A DNA stretch of 64,000 nt from Pseudomonas agarici (GCF_900109755.1 NZ_FOAR01000028.1:1-64000), one strand, 5' to 3'. Shown: positions 18,001 through 26,284, counted from the stretch's first letter. The notes: a model not told the origin generated them from the sequence alone. Program-made: numbers and translations.

Positions 18001-21000
18001 CCAAGCAACCACATCACTCTGAACAATACGGGCGTACAGGACGCGGCGGGCAACGTGGGCAGCGGCACCACCGATTCCAACAACGTATCCATCGACGGCG
18101 TGCGTCCGACCGCGACCGTGGTGGTGGCCAACAGCACCCTTGCTATTGGCCAGACCTCACTGGTGACGGTGACCTTCTCGGAAGCCGTGGTGGGTTTCAG
18201 CAACACCGACCTGACCATCGCCAACGGGACATTGACGGCAATAACCAGCAGTGATGGCGGCATCACCTGGACCGCGACCTTCACCCCGACGACGAACATC
18301 ACCGACACCAGCAACCTGATCACCCTGGACAATACCGCCTATACCGACACCAGCGGTAACAGCGGCAGCGGCACCAGTGACTCCAACAACTATGCAATCG
18401 ACACCCAACGGCCGACGGCAACCGTCGTCGTTGCCGATCCGACGCTCACGGCGGGAGAAACTTCGCTGATCACCGTCACCTTCAGCGAAGCGGTGACGGC
18501 GTTCACCCTGGCCGATCTGAGCACCAGTCACGGCACTCTGAGCGGGTTGAGCAGCAGCGACGGCGGTATAACCTGGACCGCGACGCTCACCCCGGACACG
18601 AACATCAGCGACACCACCAACCTCATCACTCTGGACAACACCGGCGTGCAGGATGCGGCGGGCAACGTTGGCGCCGGCACCACCAACTCGGCGAACTTCA
18701 CCATCGACACGGTGCTGCCCACGGCGAGCATCGTGGTGGCGAATCCGGCGTTGAATATCGGTGGCACGTCCCTGGTGACCATTACCTTCAACGAGGCCGT
18801 CAGCGGTTTCAGCAATGCCGACCTGACCGTTGCCAACGGCAGCCTGGGTGTGGTGACCAGCAGCGACGGTGGCATCACCTGGACCGCCTCCTTCACCCCA
18901 AGCTCCGATCTCACCGACGCCAGTAACCAGATCACCCTGGATAACAGCGGCGTCCAGGCGCTGGCTTCCGGCAATGTCGGTACCGGCAACAGCGTTTCCA
19001 ACAACTACGCCATCGATACCCAACGGCCGACCGCCACCGTAGTGGTCGAGACCGATCATTTGGGTGTAGGTGGCACGTCCGTGGTGACCATCACCTTCAA
19101 TGAAGCCGTGACCGGTTTCAGCCTGGCCGACCTGACCGTTGACAACGGCACCCTGAGCAACCTGAGCACCAGCGATAACATCACCTACACCGCCACCCTG
19201 ACTCCGGTGGCCGGTATCGACCAGGGCAACAATCACATAACCCTGGCTAACAGTGGCGTGATCGACGGCGCCGGTAACATGGGGACCGGCACCACCGACT
19301 CCAACACCTACGCCATCGACAGCCAACGCCCGAGCGCCACTATCGTTGTCAGTGATTCGGCACTCGTTATCGGTGAAACCTCGACGGTGACCATTACCTT
19401 CAGCGAGGCGGTAACTGGTTTCGACAACAGCGACTTGAGCGTACCCAACGGCACCCTGAGCACCTTGACCAGCAGCGACGGTGGTTTGACCTGGACCGCG
19501 ACCTTCACCCCGACCGTCAATGTCAACGACACCAGCAACCTGATCAGTCTGAACAATAGCGGTTATACCGACCTGGCCGGCAACACCGGCAGCGGAGTGA
19601 CCAACTCAGGCAACTTCACCATCGACACGGTAGTGCCGACCGCGACTATCGTGGTGGCGGACACGGCCCTCAAGGCCGGCGAAACCTCGACGGTGACCAT
19701 TACCTTCAGTGAGGCGGTCAGCGGCTTTGACCTGGCGGACCTGACCCCGGCCAACGGTGTCCTGACCAACCTGGCTTCCAGCGACGGCGGTATCACCTGG
19801 ACCGCGACCCTCACCCCGACCAACAACATCACCGATACCAGTAACGTCATCACCTTGAATAACAGCGGTGTCGCCAATGCCTCGGGCAACGCTGGCAGCG
19901 GCACCACCGACTCCAACAACTACAGCATTGATACCCAGCGGCCAGGCGCGACCATCGCGGTGGCCAATGAGCATGTCGGGATCGGCCAGACCACCACGGT
20001 GACCATCACCTTCAACGAGGCGGTCAGCGGTTTCGACCTGTCGGACCTGAGCGTGGCCAATGGCGTGCTGTCCAACCTGACCACCAGCGACAATATCCAC
20101 TGGACCGCCACCCTGACACCGACGGTCGGTGTCACCGACGCCACCAACCTGGTGGTGCTCGATACCAGCTTGGTCAGCGATGGGGCCGGCAACAGCGGAT
20201 CGGCTATCGCCATCTCCAACAACTACGGAGTTGACGCCGATCTGCCGACAGCGACCATCGTGGTTGCCAACCCGAACCTGACTGCCGGCCAGACCACCAC
20301 GGTGACGTTCACCTTCAGCGAAGCGGTCAGCGGTTTTGACCTGTCGGACCTCAGCGTGGCCAACGGCATCCTATCCAACTTGCACAGCAGCGACAGCGGC
20401 AAGACCTGGACCGCGACCCTGACGCCGACAGCGAACATCACCGACCCGAGCAACTTCATCACCCTCGACACCCGCCTGGTCACTGACCTGGCGGGCAACG
20501 CCGGTAGTGGCTTTGCCAACTCCAATAACTATGCAATCACCACCGTGGCGCTGGACGGTGACCCGCAATTTCGGATCGGCGAGCCGCCACCGGCGCCGGA
20601 CCTGCCGAACGTGCCGTTGCAGCCGGTTGTCTTTGGTCCACCGAATGGCAACCTCGGTTCGCCTATTGGCTTCCCACCGTTGTTCGAACCGCGTGATGTG
20701 GGCGGTGGCCTGCCGCCGATTGGCAATATCTTCATCAGGAACGGTGCCCTGGCCCCGAGCTTTCTTGCCCAGGTGTTCAGCACCGACAGCGGTGGCGACG
20801 GCAATGGCAGCGGCTTCCTCGGCTTTGGTGGCGGCGATGGTGGGGTGTTCGGTAGCAGCACCTTGTCCGGCCTGTTCAATCGCGACTCGTCGACCGGCGA
20901 TGGCGCTGGATTCAATGCGTTCGACCACAAGGACAGTAAGAGCCTGGGCGATCCGTCCCAGGGCCTTCGCGGGATTTTTGGCGCGCCGACCCTCGGCCAG

Positions 21001-21093
21001 CAATTGCAGCAGCTCAAAGATTCCGAGCAGAAACAGCTGCATGAACTAGCCTGGGCGCTGGAGCAGGTCAGTGTCAGCGAAATGCCGGCCTGA
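15049..21093 (+). CDS. Giant LEPR-XLL / DUF4347 protein with twelve Ig-like repeats
   Basis: A 2014-residue exported or surface protein. Residues 24-33 hold LEPRMLFDGA, the N-terminal signature of large secreted adhesin-like proteins that lack a classical signal peptide. A DUF4347 domain follows at roughly 85-245 (VVFIDSRVKDFDSLLKGA, VEIIAHGNSGDLWLGN, ILIYACNTASG). Next come a beta-helix-like stretch (about 250-380), a glycine-rich low-complexity part (about 380-590) and twelve near-identical Ig-like units (about 613-1833). A Pro/Gly-rich tail ends in a short coiled coil (QLQQLKDSEQKQLHELAWALEQ). No RTX nonapeptides are seen. It is flanked by sulfotransferases, a TolC-like gene, an APS kinase and a hydroxylase, and is probably the substrate of that machinery. 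Confidence 0.9.
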   Translation: MWWSKPKARAEGVRSLVSPMIIALEPRMLFDGAVAATVAEAAQPASHPAADAAQAPTSDHALAPAEAHPLSDAPSTPAPVAVPGESVVFIDSRVKDFDSLLKGAAPGTQVVVLEAGKDGLQQIADYLGSHSGVSSVEIIAHGNSGDLWLGNTYLSSDNVAARADVLARIGNDMNVGGDILIYACNTASGDKGSGFVDALAQYTGRDIAASTNRTGLGGDWSLEIASGSIESHNVLSADAMAAYQYGLATITVSSGADTGAGSLRQALSDAVAGDIVTFTTPGMTVNLNSQLVIAKNLTVDGDLDNNGSADVTISGQYKTQVLKVNAGVTATLDGLIITQGLAAGDGAAAGTDGLAAMGGGIVNAGNLTLNNVTVTGNAASGGGGGGGVIAPYLGGAVGGGGGGGGGIGGQNGGSGGDSGFGTGVYAGLAGSANQGGTGGGYASMGGLGGSSSGGAGGQGSFGYSSGGAGATSNNGTLSIGGGGGGSGWDQPGRAGAAASGGIYNASTGTLTVVGTSVISNNIAAGGGGGGGGGSGGSGDSGGAGGKGVGAIWNKGTLLITAANFAALSSGNNLGVSGSGGLSSGGGSTGTQPAALNTIFNDGGTLNTAYNPAPTATIVVTTPAQHIGSTSTVTITFNQAVNNFALADLTASNGVLSNLSTSDGGTTWTATLTPNSSVSSATNLIILDNTGVNSLSTGTAGIGTTSSNNYSVDTVRPTATVAVVGSTLSTTTNATVNITFSEAVSNFSLADLSASNGTLSNLVQVDATHWTATLTPNAGNNSSGNVITLDNTLYTDTATNAGSGTSTSNSYAVDTVRPTASIVVDNTALNIGGTATVSITFSEAVNDFTLADLSASNGSLSNLVQVDGTHWTATLTPNAGVSHSGDVITLSNTGVTDAASNAGSGTTTSNAYAIDTQRPTASVVFGNTNLGIGQTSPVTITFSEAVSGLTLADLTVSNGTLSGLSSGDGGITWTATFTPTASIVSPSNHITLNNTGVQDAAGNVGSGTTDSNNVSIDGVRPTATVVVANSTLAIGQTSLVTVTFSEAVVGFSNTDLTIANGTLTAITSSDGGITWTATFTPTTNITDTSNLITLDNTAYTDTSGNSGSGTSDSNNYAIDTQRPTATVVVADPTLTAGETSLITVTFSEAVTAFTLADLSTSHGTLSGLSSSDGGITWTATLTPDTNISDTTNLITLDNTGVQDAAGNVGAGTTNSANFTIDTVLPTASIVVANPALNIGGTSLVTITFNEAVSGFSNADLTVANGSLGVVTSSDGGITWTASFTPSSDLTDASNQITLDNSGVQALASGNVGTGNSVSNNYAIDTQRPTATVVVETDHLGVGGTSVVTITFNEAVTGFSLADLTVDNGTLSNLSTSDNITYTATLTPVAGIDQGNNHITLANSGVIDGAGNMGTGTTDSNTYAIDSQRPSATIVVSDSALVIGETSTVTITFSEAVTGFDNSDLSVPNGTLSTLTSSDGGLTWTATFTPTVNVNDTSNLISLNNSGYTDLAGNTGSGVTNSGNFTIDTVVPTATIVVADTALKAGETSTVTITFSEAVSGFDLADLTPANGVLTNLASSDGGITWTATLTPTNNITDTSNVITLNNSGVANASGNAGSGTTDSNNYSIDTQRPGATIAVANEHVGIGQTTTVTITFNEAVSGFDLSDLSVANGVLSNLTTSDNIHWTATLTPTVGVTDATNLVVLDTSLVSDGAGNSGSAIAISNNYGVDADLPTATIVVANPNLTAGQTTTVTFTFSEAVSGFDLSDLSVANGILSNLHSSDSGKTWTATLTPTANITDPSNFITLDTRLVTDLAGNAGSGFANSNNYAITTVALDGDPQFRIGEPPPAPDLPNVPLQPVVFGPPNGNLGSPIGFPPLFEPRDVGGGLPPIGNIFIRNGALAPSFLAQVFSTDSGGDGNGSGFLGFGGGDGGVFGSSTLSGLFNRDSSTGDGAGFNAFDHKDSKSLGDPSQGLRGIFGAPTLGQQLQQLKDSEQKQLHELAWALEQVSVSEMPA
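16189..16818 (+). repeat. Glycine-rich low-complexity region in the giant protein
   Basis: Runs of GGT/GGC codons give blocks of seven to nine glycines separated by short Ser/Ala/Asn-rich spacers. The DNA is a near-repeat of GGCGGT and is prone to slippage. It lies between the beta-helix-like part and the Ig-like array and may be a flexible linker. Confidence 0.8.
16887..20546 (+). repeat. Array of twelve ~100-residue Ig-like repeats
   Basis: Twelve tandem units of about 300 bases encode the pattern RPTATVVV-x-x-LxxGxTSxVTITFSEAVxGFxLADLxxxNGTLSxLxSSDGGITWTATLTP, then ITLDNTGVxDxAGNxGSGTTxSNNYxID. Units begin with RPT, LPT, VPT, RPS or RPG. High similarity at the DNA level shows recent duplication, so unit number probably varies between strains. 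Long open frames on the other strand are by-products of this repeat. Confidence 0.9.
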
Positions 21094-21171
21094 ACGATGA
21101 TCTGAGATCTGCGCCGACGGTTGTCGGCACCTATAAAAATAAAGAGCAGTAGTCAGGGGCGGTGCCAGGGA

Positions 21172-22686
21172 ATGAGAAGAAATCAGAAGTTGTTCAGCGT
21201 CAGCTTGCTGGCGCTGGTGGTCAGCGGTTGTGCCGTGACCAGCCAGCCGATCGATCGTAGCGTCAGTGAGCAACGCGCCAAAAGCGATCTACAGACCATG
21301 TACCAGGGTCAGGAAGCTCTCAGCGGCCCGCTCACCTTGCACGAAGCCATGGCCCGTGCGGTGAAATACAACCTCGAAGGGCGCCTGAAGATCATGGAAG
21401 AGGCCCTGGCCAAACGCCAACTGGACCTTGCCAGTTTCGATATGCTGCCACGCATGGCGCTTTCGGCGGGCTATGCGGGGCGTAGCAATGTCAGCGCCTC
21501 CAGTAGCCAGAGTGTGCAGACCGGCACTCAGTCGCTGGAACCTTCGACCTCCCAGGACCGCGACCGGCGCGTCGCTGATCTGACCATGGTTTGGAACGTG
21601 CTCGACTTCGGCGTCAGTTATATCAGCGCCAAGCAACAGGGCGACCAGCGCCTGATCGTCCAGGAGCGTCGGCGTAAGGTGATCAACACCATCGTCCAGG
21701 ACGTGCGCTCTGCCTATTGGCGGGCCGTGGCGGCCGAACGCCTGCTCAAGCAGATCGACAGCCTGATGGCGCGGGTCGAGGCGGCGCAGGGCAACAGCGA
21801 GAAGATGAGTGAACAGCGTATCGGCGACCCGATCCAGGCCTTGGGTTATCAGCGCTCGCTGATCGAGGCCACTCGTCAACTGGAAGAACAGCGCAAGGCG
21901 CTGTCCCTGGCCAAGACCGAACTGGCGACCCTGATCAACCTGCCCATGGGCACCGAGCTGACCCTGGCGACTCCGGATGATTATGCGATTCCGCAGCTCA
22001 AGGTCGATATGGCCCAGTTGGAGCACGAAGCGCTGGCCAGTCGTCCGGAATTGCGCGAACAGGATTACCAGAGCCGTATCAGTGCCGCCGAAACCCGTAA
22101 GGCCATGTTGCGTCTGCTGCCGGGGCTGGAGTTCTCGGCGGGCGGCCATTACGACAGCAACTCGTTCCTGGTCAATGACAAGTGGGCCGATTATGGCGTC
22201 AAGGTCACCTGGAACCTGTTCAACGTGATCTCCGCCCCGGCGGCCATCGACGTGGCCAAAGCCGGTGAAGAAGTGGCGACCGCGCGGCGCCAGGCGATGT
22301 CGATCGCCGTGCTGGCGCAACTCTACGTGGCCAATGCCAACTACCGCGAGGCGCTGCGCCAGTTCAAGACCAGCCAGCAACTGTCGAATATCGACGGACA
22401 GATTCTCGGCCAACTGCGTAACCGCTACCAGGCTGCCGGGCTGGGCGAGTTGGACCTGATTCAAGGCGAACTCAACACCCTGCAAGCCGACCTGCGCCGC
22501 GACCTGGCTTATGCCGACCTACGCAACGCCTACGGCCAGATCTTCGCCAGCGCCGGTTTGGACCCGTTGCCGTCGGAGGTCCCCTCGACCAAGGTCGCGG
22601 CGATTGCCGATGCCATGGCGACACGCGAGTTGCAGTGGGCGTCCGGCAATATCGGCGTAGCCGTCAGCCATGCCCAAGGGCAGTAA
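21172..22686 (+). CDS. TolC-family outer-membrane lipoprotein
   Basis: A 504-residue TolC-like protein. The N-terminus is a lipoprotein signal (LLALVVSGCAVTS, Cys being the lipidation site). Two long alpha-helical hairpins are visible by pattern (HEAMARAVKYNLEGRLKIMEEALAKRQLDL; RQLEEQRKALSLAKTELATL; ANYREALRQFKTSQQLSNIDGQ), plus the RNRYQAAGLGELDLIQGELNTLQAD segment usual in this family. The ATG at 21172 is chosen because the lipoprotein signal starts there. It follows the giant gene by 78 bases and should provide the outer-membrane channel for the two adaptors and the M50-HlyD protein. It overlaps cysC by 17 bases. Confidence 0.9.
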   Translation: MRRNQKLFSVSLLALVVSGCAVTSQPIDRSVSEQRAKSDLQTMYQGQEALSGPLTLHEAMARAVKYNLEGRLKIMEEALAKRQLDLASFDMLPRMALSAGYAGRSNVSASSSQSVQTGTQSLEPSTSQDRDRRVADLTMVWNVLDFGVSYISAKQQGDQRLIVQERRRKVINTIVQDVRSAYWRAVAAERLLKQIDSLMARVEAAQGNSEKMSEQRIGDPIQALGYQRSLIEATRQLEEQRKALSLAKTELATLINLPMGTELTLATPDDYAIPQLKVDMAQLEHEALASRPELREQDYQSRISAAETRKAMLRLLPGLEFSAGGHYDSNSFLVNDKWADYGVKVTWNLFNVISAPAAIDVAKAGEEVATARRQAMSIAVLAQLYVANANYREALRQFKTSQQLSNIDGQILGQLRNRYQAAGLGELDLIQGELNTLQADLRRDLAYADLRNAYGQIFASAGLDPLPSEVPSTKVAAIADAMATRELQWASGNIGVAVSHAQGQ

Positions 22687-23269
22687 CCTGTTGGCGCCGC
22701 GGGCGAGCGTCAGCCGCGGCCAGCGCGAGGCCCGCAACGGTCATCGCGGCGGCGCGATCTTATTGACCGGCTTGCCGGCGGCGGGCAAGTCGACCGTGGC
22801 CCAGGCGCTGCAGGCGGCGTTGTTCGAACGTGGATTGCAATGTCTGGTACTGGACGGCGATGCCCTGCGCGGTGGATTGAACCGTGATCTTGGATTTGCC
22901 GAGAGCGATCGCCGGGAAAATATCCGGCGCGCCAGCGAGCTGGCCCGGTTGCTGGTGGAAAACGGCCAGATCGTCATCCTCGCCATGATTGCGCCGCAAG
23001 CCGAACAGCGCGAACTGTTCGCCCGACGCCTGGGTGAAGATTATCGTGAGGTCTGGTGTAGCGCGTCGTTGCCGATCTGTGAAGAGCGCGATCCGAAAGG
23101 GCATTATGCGCAGGCCCGGCGTGGCGAGTTGGCGAGTTTCACCGGGATCTCGGCGCCTTATGACGTGCCGCGAGCCGCCGATTTGATCCTCGATACTGGG
23201 CGCCTCTCTGTCGGCGCTTGTGTCGAACAACTGCTGGGCCATCTGCAATCAGCCGGGGTGATTCCCTGA
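22670..23269 (+). CDS. cysC: Adenylylsulfate kinase (APS kinase)
   Basis: A 199-residue APS kinase that phosphorylates adenylyl sulfate with ATP to make PAPS, the sulfate donor of sulfotransferases. P-loop GLPAAGKST (near 34-42), the APS-binding DGDALRGGLNRDLGF (near 63-77), RRENIRR and ISAPYDVP (near 166-173) are all present. It is a stand-alone kinase, not fused to a CysN sulfurylase. No sulfurylase genes are in the window, so APS must come from elsewhere in the genome. Placement between the exporter and a sulfotransferase argues for a dedicated PAPS supply. It overlaps both neighbours. Confidence 0.93.
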   Translation: MPKGSNLLAPRASVSRGQREARNGHRGGAILLTGLPAAGKSTVAQALQAALFERGLQCLVLDGDALRGGLNRDLGFAESDRRENIRRASELARLLVENGQIVILAMIAPQAEQRELFARRLGEDYREVWCSASLPICEERDPKGHYAQARRGELASFTGISAPYDVPRAADLILDTGRLSVGACVEQLLGHLQSAGVIP

Positions 23270-24054
23270 GCCTGCCGGCCTTTTCCCGTTTGCCTGTCGC
23301 AGTGGCGTTGCCGCTGTTGCTGCAGGCCCTTTCGCGCATTGCCGAACCTGCCTGGAAGGCCCACTTCAATGTCGATTACTACGACGGTGACTGGAGTGGC
23401 GTCGCGCTGATTTCGGCGGCGGATGCCTTGAGCGAACTGGCGCCGGGGACTGCCCCGGCGACCGAGCGCGCACCCTGGCTGTTGGATACGGCGTGGGCGA
23501 CGGCCTTGGACCTGCCCCTGGAGATTCGTTCGGCGCGCCTGCTGCGCCTGGGGCCGGGCGGGCGGATTCATGAACATCGCGATTACGACCTCGGCGCGCC
23601 GGACGCAGACCGTCGCCTGCACCTACCCTTGCTCAGTTCGCCGGATGTGGATTTCATGGTCGATGGACAACGTATCCCGATGCAGGCCGGCGAATGCTGG
23701 TTTCTCGATCTGTCGCGGCCCCACAGCGTCGATAACTGGGGCGAGGGCGAGCGGATTCACCTGGTGCTCGATTGCCGTCCGAACCGCTGGCTGGAACAGC
23801 AGATCGCCGGTGGTCTGGCGACTACGCCAGCGCCTGGCATTGGGCGGGCCGCCGAGGATCTGGCGCGGTTTCGGGCCTTGTTGGCGAGCGATCCATGGTT
23901 ATGCGCATCCTTGCAGGCCCTGGAGGACAGCGACGCCTTTATCGCCCGCACGCTGCAACTGGCCACCGAGCGCGGCTTGCGCTTTGGCCGCGAAGATATC
24001 CGCTCGGCGATGCGCCAGGGCCGTAGCCGCTGGAACCAGCAATGGACGGCTTGA
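23218..24054 (+). CDS. Aspartyl/asparaginyl beta-hydroxylase family protein
   Basis: A 2-oxoglutarate/Fe(II)-dependent dioxygenase fold of the Asp/Asn beta-hydroxylase family, up to 278 residues. The iron-binding signature is IHEHRDYDLG (H-x-D) with the distal His in LSRPHSVDNWGEGERIHLVLD; FNVDYYDGDWSG is a typical N-terminal segment. The start is uncertain: TTG at 23218 overlaps cysC by 52 bases, CTG at 23266 would overlap its stop by four, and a TTG near 23290 is also possible; no strong ribosome site decides. Known substrates of the family are Asp/Asn side chains in proteins or peptides. Here the giant repeat protein, rich in Asp and Asn, is an obvious candidate, by inference only. Confidence 0.85.
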   Translation: MCRTTAGPSAISRGDSLSLPAFSRLPVAVALPLLLQALSRIAEPAWKAHFNVDYYDGDWSGVALISAADALSELAPGTAPATERAPWLLDTAWATALDLPLEIRSARLLRLGPGGRIHEHRDYDLGAPDADRRLHLPLLSSPDVDFMVDGQRIPMQAGECWFLDLSRPHSVDNWGEGERIHLVLDCRPNRWLEQQIAGGLATTPAPGIGRAAEDLARFRALLASDPWLCASLQALEDSDAFIARTLQLATERGLRFGREDIRSAMRQGRSRWNQQWTA

Positions 24055-25016
24055 AGGACTGGTTGCCGATCCGTCTCTGGCAGCAGGCCGGGGAGTGGCG
24101 AGTGGACTGGTGCTGGTTCGGCGGGCGCAAGCTCGACCAACCGTTCTTTCGCGAGGCGGTGGAGGATGCCTTGCGATTGCCTTTCAACCAGGCCTTTCGC
24201 CGTGAAACCGCCTTGGCGAGTCTCCGTGAATGGCGCGCTCCGGCGCTCGCCCCGACGGCCTTTATCTACCACGCTTCGCGCTGTGGCTCGACCTTGATCT
24301 GCCAGATGTTGGCACAGCTCGACGAGGCGATTGTCATTTGCGAACCGCCACCGCTGGATAGCTTGCTGCGCGGCGCATTCGAGCCGCAAGAGCGGCAGGC
24401 GGCGTTGCGCGGCCTGCTGGCGGCATACGGCCAAATCCGGCGCGGTAGTGAACAGAAGTTGGTGATCAAGCTCGATGCCTGGAATATCGGTGAGCTGGCG
24501 GTGTTGCGCGAGTGTTTTCCCGCTACACCGTGGTTGTTCGTGTACCGCGATCCGTTGGAAATCGCCGTGTCCCATTGGCGGCGGGCGGGCATGCACATGG
24601 TGCCTGGAATGATCGGTGCCAGCTCGCTGGACGCGCCGGGGCAGGACAATTCGCGGGAGGACTATATCGCCCGGCGGCTGGGACGGATCCTCCGGCAGGG
24701 ACTGGAGCATTGCCAGGCATTCGCTGGCGTGCCGGTGAACTACAGTGAATTACCGGTGGCCATGGACGGGCATCTGGCGGACTTTTTCGGTCTGGATGCC
24801 GGACAGCGCAACCGCGTTTTCGCGACAGTCGGACAACACGCCAAACAGCCTGCCCAGGTGTTTGTGCCTGATAGCCAGGACAAGCGCCGCGAAGCCTGCG
24901 AATGGCTCAGGGTGCAGGTGTCAGCCTGGGCCCAGGGGCCTTACGAAGCGTTGGAGCGCCTGCGTTTAGCACCCAGTCGACTACCCAGATCCGGCAATAG
25001 CGATAACGGTGATTGA
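24042..25016 (+). CDS. Second sulfotransferase family protein
   Basis: A 324-residue protein with a PAPS-binding loop FIYHASRCGSTLICQML near residues 73-89 and a 3'-phosphate segment PWLFVYRDPLEIAVSHWRR near 163-181. The N-terminal 70 residues are extra relative to simple sulfotransferases. It begins inside the end of the hydroxylase gene (13-base overlap), so hydroxylase and sulfotransferase are translationally coupled. The pairing suggests the two act on one substrate, for example hydroxylation that creates an oxygen later sulfated. It differs clearly from the copy at 14139, so they are not a recent duplication. Confidence 0.83.
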   Translation: MDGLKDWLPIRLWQQAGEWRVDWCWFGGRKLDQPFFREAVEDALRLPFNQAFRRETALASLREWRAPALAPTAFIYHASRCGSTLICQMLAQLDEAIVICEPPPLDSLLRGAFEPQERQAALRGLLAAYGQIRRGSEQKLVIKLDAWNIGELAVLRECFPATPWLFVYRDPLEIAVSHWRRAGMHMVPGMIGASSLDAPGQDNSREDYIARRLGRILRQGLEHCQAFAGVPVNYSELPVAMDGHLADFFGLDAGQRNRVFATVGQHAKQPAQVFVPDSQDKRREACEWLRVQVSAWAQGPYEALERLRLAPSRLPRSGNSDNGD

Positions 25017-25205
25017 GCCGGACCGACGCCCCGGCGCCGACATTGACTAACAGGTCTAACCACACAGGCCACTAGACGCATACCGGAGAATGATGCCCCA
25101 TGCCCAAGTGTGCGAAGCCTGTCATTGAACCTTTGGCCTGCCCGCGCCCTCCACTGTGGAGGAGCGATCGGATCCCGTCTGTCCATAAGATCACTGGAGC
25201 AGCCA

Positions 25206-25451
25206 ATGCAATCACCTACCCATAACCTCCCGTCGTTGTTCAAGCAACTGGGCTTGCCCGATGACTCCGAGAGCATTGAAAAATTTGTCGCCATCCACTC
25301 GCCGCTCAAACCGGCATTGCACCTGGCGGATGCGTTTTTCTGGAGCAGGAGCCAGGCGGATTTCCTGCGCAACGAAGTGCTTAAAGATGCGGACTGGGCC
25401 GAGGTAGTGGATCAGTTGAATGTGTTGTTGAGGAAGGGGCGCCTGGGCTGA
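25206..25451 (+). CDS. DUF2789 family protein
   Basis: An 81-residue cytoplasmic protein: LPSLFKQLGLPDDSESIEKFVAIHSPL, then ALHLADAFFWSRSQADFLRNEVLKDADWAEVVDQLN. This is the DUF2789 pattern, common in Pseudomonas and without a known function. The ATG at 25206 starts the conserved domain; the open frame upstream is not protein-like. It stands alone between the export locus and the marR operon. Confidence 0.85.
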   Translation: MQSPTHNLPSLFKQLGLPDDSESIEKFVAIHSPLKPALHLADAFFWSRSQADFLRNEVLKDADWAEVVDQLNVLLRKGRLG

Positions 25452-25760
25452 AACAGACTTGCGTATGGGCGGCATGTAAAAAGATGCCGAAAAACCCTGA
25501 AATGTAAAAAACGGTGGAAGGACAAAAAAAATCTAGGCTTTAATCGCCCAAGTGAGCTTTTTCTGTGGATATCAAACAGGCACGTTGTCGGTTACGCCTA
25601 TTTTCGCCAAGCGTTGAGCCTGAAAGCTTTGGCCTTGAAACGCTCGGCAATGATCAAGCCCGTGACGCCAATCCCCCTATCCCCCAAGAGCTAGGCTCAA
25701 GCTGACGGCCAGGGCCCCTCTGCGCTTGAGCGAATGGACAGTAGCAGATTGTTTCAAAAC
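25452..25760. other. Intergenic region before marR
   Basis: About 310 bases without a gene. The only clear element is the promoter and operator of marR at its right end. I see no terminator with a convincing stem after the DUF2789 gene. Confidence 0.5.
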
Positions 25761-25808
25761 TTGACGAAATCTCTATCGATACGCAATATTAATAGTTAGC
25801 AAACTAAC
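25761..25808 (+). promoter_or_regulatory. Promoter and MarR operator
   Basis: TTGACG (25761-25766), a 17-base spacer and CAATAT (25784-25789) form a good sigma-70 promoter. A perfect inverted repeat GTTAG-CAAA-CTAAC (25795-25808) covers the expected transcription start and lies five bases before the marR start codon. This fits self-repression by the MarR protein and ligand-released expression of the efflux operon. Confidence 0.75.
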
Positions 25809-25813
25809 ATTAT

Positions 25814-26284
25814 GTGAATTCTCTCGTGTCCAAGCCTCTCGAACAGCTCCAGCAGAACATCAGCACGGGCATGGTGCTGGCCTCGCGTCATTGGCGGCGG
25901 GCTTGCCAGGCCACGCTGGCCAACTATGGCATCTCCGAAGCCTGCGCCATGCCGTTGTTGATCATCGGGCGCATGGGACCGGGGGTACGGCAGGTCACGG
26001 TGGCCCAGGTGGCCGGGATGGAAAGCCCGTCGCTGGTACGCCTGCTCGATCAGTTGTGCAATGCCGGCTATGTGCAGCGCACCGAAGACGCCAGTGATCG
26101 CCGGGCCAAGACCCTGAGTCTGACTGAGACCGGCCATGGCCTGTTCCATGCCATCGAAAGCCAATTGGTGCGCTTGCGTCGCCAGGTACTGGACGGCATC
26201 GCGCCCGCCGACCTGGAAGCGGCACTGCGGGTGATCCGGGCCTTTGAGGCCGCCGGGCGAGTATCGGGAGCGGTCGGCTCTTGA
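25814..26284 (+). CDS. MarR family transcriptional regulator
   Basis: A 156-residue MarR protein with the winged helix QVTVAQVAGMESPSLVRLLDQLCNAGYVQRTEDASDRRAKTLSLTETG and dimerising helices at both ends. MarR proteins are dimeric repressors released by aromatic or phenolic ligands. The GTG at 25814 is used; no ribosome site precedes it because the operator fills the short leader, and an in-frame GTG at 25826 is an alternative. It overlaps the exporter gene by four bases, so regulator and pump are one operon, most likely self-controlled. Confidence 0.88.
   Translation: MNSLVSKPLEQLQQNISTGMVLASRHWRRACQATLANYGISEACAMPLLIIGRMGPGVRQVTVAQVAGMESPSLVRLLDQLCNAGYVQRTEDASDRRAKTLSLTETGHGLFHAIESQLVRLRRQVLDGIAPADLEAALRVIRAFEAAGRVSGAVGS

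Noticed and set aside
15256..20531. Several long minus-strand open frames (up to 389 codons) inside the giant gene
   Set aside because: They mirror the periodic codon pattern of the Ig-like and Gly-rich repeats, lack ribosome sites and protein-like signatures, and lie wholly inside a well-supported gene.
16887..20546. Regular repeats as a possible CRISPR array
   Set aside because: The period is about 300 bases and the repeats are coding Ig-like units, not short palindromic repeats with unique spacers.
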